From: Pelomonas sp. Root1237
GTDB lineage: Bacteria; Pseudomonadota; Gammaproteobacteria; Burkholderiales; Burkholderiaceae_C
Assembly: GCF_001425055.1 (NCBI RefSeq)
Contig: NZ_LMDK01000019.1
Coordinates: 62,001 to 126,000, forward strand
Length of the DNA: 64,000 nt
Direction of reading: 5' to 3'
Shown: positions 18,941 to 26,597 of the stretch, piece after piece
Numbering within the stretch: position 1 is the first letter of the stretch
How the letters are laid out: every line of letters starts with the position of its first letter
Program-made: the position numbers and the translations under genes
The notes under the pieces: generated by a model
The model's input: the letters and a program-made list of their open reading frames with translations, nothing else
Databases searched by the model: none
What the model was told of the DNA's origin: nothing

Positions 18941-19225
18941 ATGTCGACGACGACCATTCGCCTGGAAGACGACTTGAAGGAACGCGTGAGCGAAGCCGCC
19001 GCGCGGGCCGGCAAGACGGCGCATGCCTTCATCCGCGATGCCATTGCCGAGTCGGTCGAGCAGGCGGAATTCGATGCGGAGATGGACAGGATCTGCGAGG
19101 AGCGCTGGACTGAGTTCCTGAAGACTGGCGAAGCCGTCAGTCTTGACGAAGCCAAGGCGTACTTCGATGCCAAGGTTGCCGGTAAGCCGGCGGTACTGCC
19201 GAAGCCTCGCAAGATTCTCGAATGA
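18941..19225 (+). CDS. Ribbon-helix-helix antitoxin
   Basis: A 94-residue protein with an N-terminal ribbon-helix-helix fold (STTTIRLEDDLKERVSEAA, 2-20) typical of CopG/ParD-type repressors. The acidic C-terminal tail would wrap the toxin. The ATG at 18941 is chosen over an in-frame TTG at 18929. The toxin gene starts inside its stop codon (ATGA overlap), a standard arrangement. A palindromic operator candidate precedes it. It should bind DNA as a dimer and neutralise the downstream ParE-like toxin. Confidence 0.88.
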   Translation: MSTTTIRLEDDLKERVSEAAARAGKTAHAFIRDAIAESVEQAEFDAEMDRICEERWTEFLKTGEAVSLDEAKAYFDAKVAGKPAVLPKPRKILE

Positions 19226-19506
19226 CGAGTGTCGAGCTTGGGCGCGGTGCAATTGACGATCTGGATCGCATCACGGACTTTCTGATGGCGCACGATGCTG
19301 ACAACGCCGTCGAGCGCAAAGACGAGTTGCTCGATGCGCTGCGTGTGTTGACTTACGCGCCAGAAATCGGACGCCGTGCCGGCACCGGCACGCGTGAACT
19401 GGTCGTCGGCCGGGCTGCACGAGGTTACGTCGTCCGCTACCGATACGTGCCGCGCGCTGATGTGGCCGTTGTAATCTCGATTCGCCACCAGCGCGAATCG
19501 CGCTAA
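19222..19506 (+). CDS. RelE/ParE-family toxin
   Basis: A 94-residue protein with the ParE/RelE fold pattern: an N-terminal strand, a helical hairpin containing DLDRITDFLMAHD, then strands with GTRELVVGRAARGYVVRYRY and a final VVISIRHQRESR strand. The arginines and C-terminal His-Gln-Arg-Glu are typical of ParE-type toxins. Whether the target is gyrase or ribosome-bound mRNA cannot be decided. It overlaps the antitoxin stop by four bases. The module sits between two ATP-grasp/alpha-E/transglutaminase gene sets, a common position for horizontally acquired cassettes. Confidence 0.88.
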   Translation: MTSVELGRGAIDDLDRITDFLMAHDADNAVERKDELLDALRVLTYAPEIGRRAGTGTRELVVGRAARGYVVRYRYVPRADVAVVISIRHQRESR

Positions 19507-19516
19507 GACCCGAAAC

Positions 19517-20401
19517 ATGCGCATCGAAATCGAACCCGGCGTCCGCCTCTTCGTCGACATTGAGGGCCTGGGCCATGAGCCCGTCGGCCCCGAACTGCGC
19601 GAGAAGCCGACGCTGATCCTCATCCATGGCGGCCCGGGTTTCGACCATACCGCCTTCCGGCCCTTCTTCAGCCGCTTCACCGATCTCTGCCAGGTCGTCT
19701 ACTTCGACCAGCGCGGCCATGGCCGCAGCGACCCGCGGCCGGCGGATGAGTGGGTGCTGGACGTCTTCGCCGACGACATCGTGCGGCTGTGCGACGCACT
19801 GGGCGTCGTCAAGCCCATCGTGCTGGGCCAGAGCTTCGGCGGCTTTGTCGCACAGCGCTATCTGGCCCGCCACCCGGAGCACCCGGGCAAGGTCGTGCTG
19901 TCCAGCACCTCGCATCACTTCGGGCTGGAGCGCAAGATCGAGCGCTTCGGTGCGCTCGGCGGGCCGGACGCCGCGGCCGCCACGCGCGAGTTCTGGGAGA
20001 ACCCCGGCCCGGCCAGCTGGGCCGTGTATGAAAAGGTCTGCCGCCGCCTCTACAACACGCAGCTCAAGAACCCGAACGCCGGCGGCTGGATGATGTTCAA
20101 GCCGGAGATCCTGTTCGCCCACACCCGCACCGAGCTGCGCGACATGGACCTTCGCCCGGGCCTCGCGAATGTGCAGTGCCCGGTGCTGGTCATGGCCGGC
20201 GAGCAGGACCCGGTCACGCCGCCGCAGGACGCCGAAGAGATCGTTGCCGCGCTACCGGCGCAATGGGTGCAGTTCGAGCGCTTTGCCAACGTGGGCCATG
20301 GCGCCTGGCGCGATGACCCGGAAGCGGCCGAACGCGTGTTGCGCGCCTTTCTGTCGCCGCGTGGCCAGGTTGCCAGCGAGCCGGGCTTACCGGCGCCCTG
20401 A
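19517..20401 (+). CDS. Alpha/beta hydrolase (proline iminopeptidase-like)
   Basis: A 294-residue serine hydrolase. It has an oxyanion motif HGGPG (37-41), the DQRGHGRS segment (64-71), nucleophile Ser106 in GQSFGG, acid Asp231 and catalytic His261 (NVGHGAW). HGGPG plus DQRGHGRS is characteristic of the S33 proline iminopeptidase group, but substrates in that group vary. There is no signal peptide. It starts 10 bases after the toxin. It lies between two gene sets of predicted peptide-bond enzymes, so an aminopeptidase role in the same pathway is conceivable. The C-terminus is Pro/Gly-rich and unremarkable. Confidence 0.88.
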   Translation: MRIEIEPGVRLFVDIEGLGHEPVGPELREKPTLILIHGGPGFDHTAFRPFFSRFTDLCQVVYFDQRGHGRSDPRPADEWVLDVFADDIVRLCDALGVVKPIVLGQSFGGFVAQRYLARHPEHPGKVVLSSTSHHFGLERKIERFGALGGPDAAAATREFWENPGPASWAVYEKVCRRLYNTQLKNPNAGGWMMFKPEILFAHTRTELRDMDLRPGLANVQCPVLVMAGEQDPVTPPQDAEEIVAALPAQWVQFERFANVGHGAWRDDPEAAERVLRAFLSPRGQVASEPGLPAP

Positions 20402-20522
20402 GCAGTGACCGGCGCCAGCCGGCGCACCCCCCGCAGCCCCGGGCCGGCGCCGCGCGGACATTGCTCGACAATGCCCTTTCCGCCTTCTTCGCGCCGCATG
20501 ACCGCATCGATCCTCCTCGCCC

Positions 20523-23171
20523 ATGTCTGAGCTCACCCCCAGCCAGTGGAGCCTGCTTCCCGACGAGCCCGAGGAGGTGCTGGCGCCCGACCCGCTGGCG
20601 CTTGCCGCTTCGGCCGCGTTGCGCAGCCGTGACGGCCACTTCTATGAGCTGACCGGCCAGGTCAACCAGCCCGGCGAGCCCCAGGGCGGCCTCACCGAGC
20701 GCTGGCGTCGTTTCTTCGCGGCCGGCGGTGCGGCGGGTTGGCAGGAGCTCAGCGCCAAGGCCCTGCGCGTGCAGCGCCGCGTGCTGGAGGACGGTGCCAG
20801 CTACAACGTGCACAGCGATGCCCCACCGCTGCCCGGCCAGGACGAGAGAGAGGGTGCGCCGCTGGCCCGCCACTGGCCGCTGGAACTGCTGCCCATGCTC
20901 ATCGAGCCGGACGAATGGCGCCATATCGAGGCCGGCATCGCCCAGCGCTCGCGCCTGCTCAACGCCGTCATGGCCGACACCTACGGGGAGCGCAAGCTGT
21001 TGAGCGAAGGCCTGCTGCCCGCGTCACTGGTGCTGGCCCACCCGCAATACCTGCGCGGTATGCATGGAGCCAAGCCGGCCGCTGGCGTTCACCTGCATGT
21101 GCTGGCCTTCGACCTGACGCGTTGCGCCGACGGCCATTGGTGGGTGGTCGGCCAGCGCACGCAGGCGGCGTCGGGCCTGGGCTATGTGCTCGAGAACCGC
21201 CTCATCGTTGCCCAGCAGTTCCCCGAAGCCTTCCGGCAGATGGCCGTGCAGCGCCTGGCGGCGAGCTACCGCGACTTCATCCAGACCCTGACCCAGCTGT
21301 CACCCGCCGGCGAGCGCAGCCGCGTCGCGCTGCTGACACCGGGGCCGCGCAACGAGACCTATTTCGAGCAGGCCTTCCTGGCGCGTTATCTCGGCATCAC
21401 CCTCGTCGAAGGCGCCGACCTGACGGTGCGCGCGGACAAGGTCTATCTCAAGACCCTGGCCGGCCTGGAGCGCGTGCATGTGCTGCTGCGCCGCGTTGAT
21501 GACACCTGGCTGGACCCGCTGGAGCTGCGCCCCGACTCCATCCTTGGCGTGCCGGGGTTGCTGCAGGCAGCGCGTGCCGGCGAGGTCGTCATCGCCAATG
21601 CGCCGGGCGCCGGCTGGCTGGAGAGCCCGGGCCTGTCCGCCTTCTGGCCCGGCGTGGCCGAGAGCCTGCTGGGCGAGGACCTGACGCTGCCAGCCATCCA
21701 GAGCTGGTGGTGCGGCGAGGACAGCGCCTGGCGCAGGTTGCGCCCGCGGCTGGCGGAGTTTGTCGTCGTGCCGACCTTCTCGGCCAGCAGCACGACGCGC
21801 AGCTTCTCGCCCATCGTCGCCGCGGAACTGACCGACGAGCAGCTCTGGGAGCTGGCCGAGCGTATCGACGCCGACCCCACCGCCTACACCTTGCAGGCCC
21901 GCGTCAAGCCCACCAAGCAGCCGGTCTGGACGCGCGGCGCGCTGGAGCCGCGCGTGGCCGTGCTGCGCGTCTTCGCCATGACCGACGGCCAGGGCGGCTG
22001 GAAGGTGCTGCCCGGCGGCCTGGCGCGCGTGGCGCCCAAGCGCGACCCGCTGGCCGATGCCTGGCTGTCCATCCAGCGCGGCAGCTTGAGCGCCGACACC
22101 TGGGTCATGACCGACGGCGAGGTCGACCCGACGACGCTGCTGGCCCAGCCGCTGCAGGCCGCCGACCTGCGCGACGTGCACTGGACGGTGACCAGCCGCG
22201 CCGCCGAGAACCTGTTCTGGCTGGGCCGCTACACCGAGCGTGCCGAGAACAGCGCCCGGCTGGCGCGTCATGTCATCGAGGCCAGCGTCATGGTGCAGCG
22301 CGGCGCGATGCCGCCGCCCATGCTGCCGCTGCTGGACGCGCTGGCGCGCCGCCATGGCCTTGTCGGCGCCAAGGCGCCCGCGGCCGAGGACGACCCGCGT
22401 GGTTTCGAGCGTGCGATCCTGACGGCCCTGCTGCCGGCGTCCGGCGAGACCAGCGTCGGCTGGAACCTGCGTGCGCTGCAGTCCTGCGCCCAGGCGCTGC
22501 GCGAGCGCCTGTCGCCCGAGGCCTGGCGCCTCATCCACGAAACAGCCGCCCAGTTCGAGCAGCATCTGCGCGCTGTGCTGGACCGCCCCGGTCCGGGCAC
22601 GCCGGTGACCGATGTGCTCAATGTGCTGGCGCGCGCCGACACCCACCTGGCCGCCATCACCGGCGCCCAGACCGACCGCATGACGCGCGATGACGGCTGG
22701 CGGCTGCTGTCCATCGGCCGCCAGATCGAGCGCCTGTCCTTCCATGCCGAGGTGCTGGCCGAGACCTTCGAGCATGGCTTGGCGCTGACCGAGGACGGCT
22801 TCGGCCTGCTGCTGGGCGTGTTCGACTCGACCATCACCTACCGTGCCCAGTTCCAGGCGCGCCGCGAGGCACCGCCATTGCTGCACCTGCTGGTGCACGA
22901 CACCGACAACCCGCGGTCGCTGGCCTGGGTGGCGCGCACGCTGCGCGACCGCTTCGCCAAGCTGGCCCGCCACGATCCCGGCTGGGCCGCCGACATCGCT
23001 GCCGAGCTGCCCGTGCCCGAGGCCTGGCCGCTGGCCGAACTGGCGGCGTCAGGGCCGGCCCTTGTCGAGCATCTGACGCGCGCGGCGGCCCAGGCGGGCG
23101 AGTTGTCCAGCCTGATCAGCCAGCGTTATTTCGCGCATGTGCTCGGCGCAGAACAGCGAGTCTGGCAATGA
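20523..23171 (+). CDS. Fused circularly permuted ATP-grasp and alpha-E protein
   Basis: An 882-residue fusion. Residues 90-545 are a circularly permuted ATP-grasp domain (GYVLENRLIVAQQFPEAF, RVHVLLRRVDDTWLDPLELR, VLPGGLARVAPKR). Residues 555-875 are an alpha-E domain starting at VTSRAAENLFWLGRYTERAENSARL. The order is the same as the separate genes at 12847 and 14334, which supports a physical complex between those two. The N-terminal 90 residues are extra compared with the stand-alone protein. It overlaps the downstream transglutaminase start by four bases. The upstream gap of 121 bases is GC-rich and has short palindromes but no gene. Confidence 0.92.
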   Translation: MSELTPSQWSLLPDEPEEVLAPDPLALAASAALRSRDGHFYELTGQVNQPGEPQGGLTERWRRFFAAGGAAGWQELSAKALRVQRRVLEDGASYNVHSDAPPLPGQDEREGAPLARHWPLELLPMLIEPDEWRHIEAGIAQRSRLLNAVMADTYGERKLLSEGLLPASLVLAHPQYLRGMHGAKPAAGVHLHVLAFDLTRCADGHWWVVGQRTQAASGLGYVLENRLIVAQQFPEAFRQMAVQRLAASYRDFIQTLTQLSPAGERSRVALLTPGPRNETYFEQAFLARYLGITLVEGADLTVRADKVYLKTLAGLERVHVLLRRVDDTWLDPLELRPDSILGVPGLLQAARAGEVVIANAPGAGWLESPGLSAFWPGVAESLLGEDLTLPAIQSWWCGEDSAWRRLRPRLAEFVVVPTFSASSTTRSFSPIVAAELTDEQLWELAERIDADPTAYTLQARVKPTKQPVWTRGALEPRVAVLRVFAMTDGQGGWKVLPGGLARVAPKRDPLADAWLSIQRGSLSADTWVMTDGEVDPTTLLAQPLQAADLRDVHWTVTSRAAENLFWLGRYTERAENSARLARHVIEASVMVQRGAMPPPMLPLLDALARRHGLVGAKAPAAEDDPRGFERAILTALLPASGETSVGWNLRALQSCAQALRERLSPEAWRLIHETAAQFEQHLRAVLDRPGPGTPVTDVLNVLARADTHLAAITGAQTDRMTRDDGWRLLSIGRQIERLSFHAEVLAETFEHGLALTEDGFGLLLGVFDSTITYRAQFQARREAPPLLHLLVHDTDNPRSLAWVARTLRDRFAKLARHDPGWAADIAAELPVPEAWPLAELAASGPALVEHLTRAAAQAGELSSLISQRYFAHVLGAEQRVWQ

Positions 23172-24097
23172 CAGGCATCCGGCTCGCCGTCCATCACGTC
23201 ACCGAGTACACCTACGACGACTCGGTGGAATGGGCCTATCACGCCGCCTGCCTGGCGCCGCGCCACACGCCCTGGCAAAAGGTCAGCGACTGGCGGCTCA
23301 ACATCGACCCGTTGCCGGACGGCTGGGGCGTCGAGGGGCTGGAGCTGGATACGGGCGAGCTGGCCCGGCATCTGCGCCGCGACCCCTGGGGCAACCAGCA
23401 CCTGAGCTTTGGCCATGCGCGCGTGCATGAACGCCTCGTCGTCGACAGCCGCTTCGAGGTGGAGCTCAGCGACCGCCCGGTGCCCGAGCCCGGCCGCGGC
23501 CAGGCCTGGGAGGCCGTTGCGGCCGGCCTGCGCTACCGCGCTGGCCGTGCGCTGCAGGAGGCCGACGAGTTCGCGCTCGCCTCCAACTACGCCGCACCCG
23601 ACGAGACGCTGCGCGCCTATGCGCGCCGCGCCTTTTCGCCCGGCCGCACGCTGGCCGCCGGCGGCCTGTCGCTGATGCACCAGATCCACACCGACCTGCG
23701 CTATCTGCCGCAGAGCACGACGGTGGCGACCCGCGCCGCCGACGCGCTGGCCCTGCGCAGCGGCGTCTGCCAGGACTTCGCCCACGTCTTCATCGCCGCC
23801 TGCCGCTCACTGGGCCTGGCGGCGCGCTATGTGAGCGGCTATCTGCTGACACGCCCGCCCGAGGGCGTGACCAAACTTGTCGGCGCGGATGCCTCGCATG
23901 CCTGGGTTGAACTGTGGTGCCCCGAGCAGGGCTGGCTGGCCCTGGATCCGACCAATGCCGTGCCTGCGGGCCTGGACCACGTCACGCTGGCCTGGGGCCG
24001 CGACTATGCCGACGTGGCGCCGCTGCGCGGCGTGCTGCGCGGCGGCGGCGTGGCGACACTGGGCGTGAGCGTCAGCGTAGAGCCGATGGCCGACTGA
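23168..24097 (+). CDS. Transglutaminase family protein
   Basis: A 309-residue protein with an N-terminal beta-rich domain (1-110, starting IRLAVHHVTEYTYDD) and a transglutaminase/papain-like core. The triad is Cys201 (SGVCQDFAH), His244 (DASHAWVEL) and Asp260 (LDPTNAV). Unlike the 15474 protein it has no DUF2126 extension. The start is coupled to the ATP-grasp/alpha-E fusion by a four-base overlap. It is predicted to cleave or transfer amide bonds formed by its partner. No signal peptide is visible, so it is probably cytoplasmic. Confidence 0.92.
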   Translation: MTGIRLAVHHVTEYTYDDSVEWAYHAACLAPRHTPWQKVSDWRLNIDPLPDGWGVEGLELDTGELARHLRRDPWGNQHLSFGHARVHERLVVDSRFEVELSDRPVPEPGRGQAWEAVAAGLRYRAGRALQEADEFALASNYAAPDETLRAYARRAFSPGRTLAAGGLSLMHQIHTDLRYLPQSTTVATRAADALALRSGVCQDFAHVFIAACRSLGLAARYVSGYLLTRPPEGVTKLVGADASHAWVELWCPEQGWLALDPTNAVPAGLDHVTLAWGRDYADVAPLRGVLRGGGVATLGVSVSVEPMAD

Positions 24098-24103
24098 GCG
24101 GCG

Positions 24104-24694
24104 TCAGCTCCGCAGCAGCGGCAGCACCGACACCACCATCAGCGCCGCGGCACCCCAGTTGAAGGCCTGCAGCGCGCGCGGCCGGTGCAACCAGCGGCGC
24201 ATCTGCTCGCCCAGCAGGGCCCATGAGCCGCAGCAGGGCAGGTTGACGAGGACGAAGACGGCTGTCAGCGCCGCGATGCCGAGTTCGCCATAGGCCGTCA
24301 CGGCCGTCAGCGCCATGGCCCAGGCCTTGGGGTTGACGACCTGGAACAGCGCCGCAGCGCCAAAGCCCAGGGGTCGGCCCTGGCCGCCGCCTTGAGCGGT
24401 CGGTGGCGCGGCGCTGGCGATCTTGACCGCGAGGTAGAGCAGATAGGCCAGGCTTGCCCACTTCAGCACCTCATGCAGGCCGGGGTAGCGCGTGAACACC
24501 TCGCCCAGCCCCAGGCCGACGAGCACCAGCATGACGCCGAAGCCGAAGCTGATGCCCAGCAGATGCGGCAGGCTGCGCCGCCAGCCGAAGTTGGTGCCCG
24601 AGGCCAGCAGCATCAGGTTGTTGGGTCCGGGCGTGATGGACATGACGAAGGCGAAGCCGGTGAGGGCGGCCAGGGTGCTGAGGGTGGTTTCCAT
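24104..24694 (-). CDS. LysE family exporter
   Basis: A 196-residue membrane protein of the LysE/RhtB family with about six hydrophobic helices and the family signature SITPGPNNLMLLASGTNFG (about 18-36). It is predicted to export amino acids or related metabolites across the inner membrane. The ATG at 24694 is chosen because it places the first helix near the N-terminus; a longer in-frame start would run into the promoter region. It is divergent from an Lrp/AsnC regulator 84 bases away, the usual arrangement for its transcriptional control. It is convergent with the transglutaminase gene. Confidence 0.92.
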   Translation of the reverse strand: METTLSTLAALTGFAFVMSITPGPNNLMLLASGTNFGWRRSLPHLLGISFGFGVMLVLVGLGLGEVFTRYPGLHEVLKWASLAYLLYLAVKIASAAPPTAQGGGQGRPLGFGAAALFQVVNPKAWAMALTAVTAYGELGIAALTAVFVLVNLPCCGSWALLGEQMRRWLHRPRALQAFNWGAAALMVVSVLPLLRS

Positions 24695-24747
24695 GGCGCG
24701 CAACTCTAGGCAGGTCGGCACCGAATGGGTTTGCGTTGTGCAGTGCG

Positions 24748-24759
24748 TTGGCTCGCCAA
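24748..24759. promoter_or_regulatory. Inverted repeat in the LysE/Lrp divergent promoter
   Basis: The 84 bases between the divergent LysE and Lrp starts contain TTGGC/GCCAA arms around two bases. It lies about 20 bases before the Lrp ATG. It is a candidate operator for the Lrp protein, but the motif is short and could be chance. Confidence 0.3.
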
Positions 24760-24778
24760 TGTGCAATCATCTGCGGCC

Positions 24779-25222
24779 ATGGATGCGATCGACGACAAGA
24801 TCTTGCGCGAGCTGGCCCGCGACGGCCGCATGACCAATGCCGAGCTGGCCCAGCGCATCGCGCTCAGCCCGTCGGCCTGCCTGCGGCGCGTGCAAGAGCT
24901 GGAGAGAGTGGGCGTCATCAAGGGCTACCGCGCCGTGCTGGACCCGGCGCGGCTGGGCCTGGGTTTCGTGGCCTACGTGGCCATCGGCCTGTCGCGCCAC
25001 ACGCTGGACGAGCAGCTGAGCTTCGAGCAGGCGATGAAGGACTGCCTGGTTGTGCGCGAGTGCCACAACGTGACCGGTGCCTTCGAGTACCTGCTGCGTG
25101 TGGAGGTGGCCGACCTGCCGGCCTACAAGCGCTTCCATGCCGACGTGCTGGGCGGCCTGCCCCAGGTCAGCATGATCACCAGCTACATCGTCATGGACTC
25201 CCCCAAGGACGATCGCGGTTGA
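24779..25222 (+). CDS. Lrp/AsnC family regulator
   Basis: A 147-residue regulator: an N-terminal helix-turn-helix (IDDKILRELARDGRMTNAELAQRI, with recognition region SPSACLRRVQELE) and a C-terminal RAM/ligand-binding domain (about 65-145) with the HNVTGAFEYLLRVEV segment. The ATG at 24779 gives the standard family length. It is divergent from the LysE exporter and probably induces it in response to an amino acid. A copy of the dispersed palindromic repeat begins seven bases after its stop. Confidence 0.93.
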   Translation: MDAIDDKILRELARDGRMTNAELAQRIALSPSACLRRVQELERVGVIKGYRAVLDPARLGLGFVAYVAIGLSRHTLDEQLSFEQAMKDCLVVRECHNVTGAFEYLLRVEVADLPAYKRFHADVLGGLPQVSMITSYIVMDSPKDDRG

Positions 25223-25228
25223 ATCTTG

Positions 25229-25367
25229 GTGCCCCTCGCCCAGTCTTGCCCCGCTGGACGCGGCCAAGCCTGGTCGGTCCCCCGAGGGGACGGCGATGCT
25301 TGCGGCATCGAGCCGCAAGCACATCGCCAGCGCGGGCCGGCTAGGGAGCGGCCCGGCGCTCGGCCCG
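25229..25367 (+). repeat. Dispersed palindromic intergenic repeat, copy 3
   Basis: A 139-base element filling the gap between the convergent Lrp and ABC-binding-protein genes. It matches copy 2 without gaps. The stem is 25292-25306/25312-25328 and shows a compensatory T/A pair where copy 2 has C/G. The conserved end module (25350-25367) is the same one that appears in reverse at 3257-3274. In this location it could serve as a bidirectional transcript end. Confidence 0.85.
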
Positions 25368-25375
25368 CAGAGGGG

Positions 25376-26503
25376 TCAACGTTTCACTTTTCCGTCGCCC
25401 GTGAGCATCGACAGCTCCACGAAGCTGGAGCCGGTGTGCTTGGTGGGCGAGAAGTTCAGGTGATAGCCGCGTGACTCGTAGCCGGACAAGGTCTCCAGCG
25501 CGGCGATCAGTGCTTCGCGGGTGGGCCGGCCGCCCAAACGGCGCAGGGCATCGACGATGACGCGCGCCGCGACATAGCCTTCCATGCTCGTGTAGTTGGG
25601 CTCGGCCTTGGCGTCGAGCTTGCGCAGGGCCTGCTGGTAGTCGTTGACGAGGCCGACCGCGGTGCCGAAGGGCGACGGCATGACCTGCGAGACGACGATG
25701 CCGGCGGCGTCCTTGCCGAGCTCATCGGCCAGGGCCTGCGTGCCGACGAAGGACACGTTGTAGAACTGGCCGAAATAGCCTGCCTTGCGGGCCTCGCGGA
25801 TGAAGGCGGCGCAGCTCTTGTACGCGCTGATCTGCACGATCGCCTCGGCCTGTGCCGGCACGAGGGTCTTGATGGCCGCAGCCACGTCGACACTGTTGCG
25901 CTCCACCGTCGCAACGGCCACCGGCTGCAGGCCACGTTTTTCCAGCGCGCGAAGCACGCCCTTCAGACCGGCCTGGCCATAGGCGTCGTTCTGGTGGAAG
26001 ACGGCGATCTTCTTCAGGTCGAGCTGGGTCAGCTGTTTGACGATCAGCTCGGTCTCGTCGTAGTAGGACGCGCGGATGTGGAAAACCAGCTTGTTGAACG
26101 GGTCGCGCAGCGCCTCGGCGCCGGTGAAGGGGGCGATGAAGGGAATCTTGGCGGCCGTCGCCAGCGGCAGCGCCGCCACCGATGTGGGCGTGCCCACATA
26201 GCCGAACAAGGCGAAGACATCCTCCTGGATGAACTTCTCGGTGTTGGCCTTGCAGCGCGCGGGCTCGTAGCCGTCGTCCAGCGTCTTCAGCACGATGGGC
26301 AGGCCGCCCACGCCGCCGCTGGTGTTGACGGCATCGAAATAGGCCTTGGCGCCGAGCTGCATCTGCAGGCCGAGCTGGGCGGCGGGACCGGTCAGCGGCA
26401 CGGACTGGCCGAGCACGATGGCGCGGCGTTCCTGGGCGCGAGCGGATGTGGCCGGCAGCGCGAGGCTGGCCAGGGCGAGATGGGCTTGGCGGCGGGTCAG
26501 CAT
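25376..26503 (-). CDS. ABC transporter substrate-binding protein (branched-chain amino acid type)
   Basis: A 375-residue periplasmic binding protein of the LivJ/Peripla_BP_6 group. It has a twin-Arg-like N-terminus (MLTRRQAHLALASLALPATSARAQE) with signal peptide to about residue 23, then GQSVPLTGPAAQLG and the central FHQNDAYGQAG segment. It would bind amino acids or small aromatic acids. No permease or ATPase gene is nearby, so it is an orphan that must use a transporter encoded elsewhere or serve a sensory role. The upstream gap of 94 bases to the CHASE gene holds nothing recognised. Confidence 0.9.
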   Translation of the reverse strand: MLTRRQAHLALASLALPATSARAQERRAIVLGQSVPLTGPAAQLGLQMQLGAKAYFDAVNTSGGVGGLPIVLKTLDDGYEPARCKANTEKFIQEDVFALFGYVGTPTSVAALPLATAAKIPFIAPFTGAEALRDPFNKLVFHIRASYYDETELIVKQLTQLDLKKIAVFHQNDAYGQAGLKGVLRALEKRGLQPVAVATVERNSVDVAAAIKTLVPAQAEAIVQISAYKSCAAFIREARKAGYFGQFYNVSFVGTQALADELGKDAAGIVVSQVMPSPFGTAVGLVNDYQQALRKLDAKAEPNYTSMEGYVAARVIVDALRRLGGRPTREALIAALETLSGYESRGYHLNFSPTKHTGSSFVELSMLTGDGKVKR

Positions 26504-26597
26504 GGGCGCGAATCATGCCCCAAGCCTGGGGAGGCTGTTACAACCGATCGGCGCACAGTGCCCGCCGGGCGTGAATACATCCCGGCGGAAACGTTTG

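Noticed and set aside
20402..20522. GC-rich palindromes and a CATTG/CAATG inverted repeat before the ATP-grasp/alpha-E fusion
   Set aside because: Arms are short (5-7 bp) and such repeats arise often by chance in this composition. No known operator matches.
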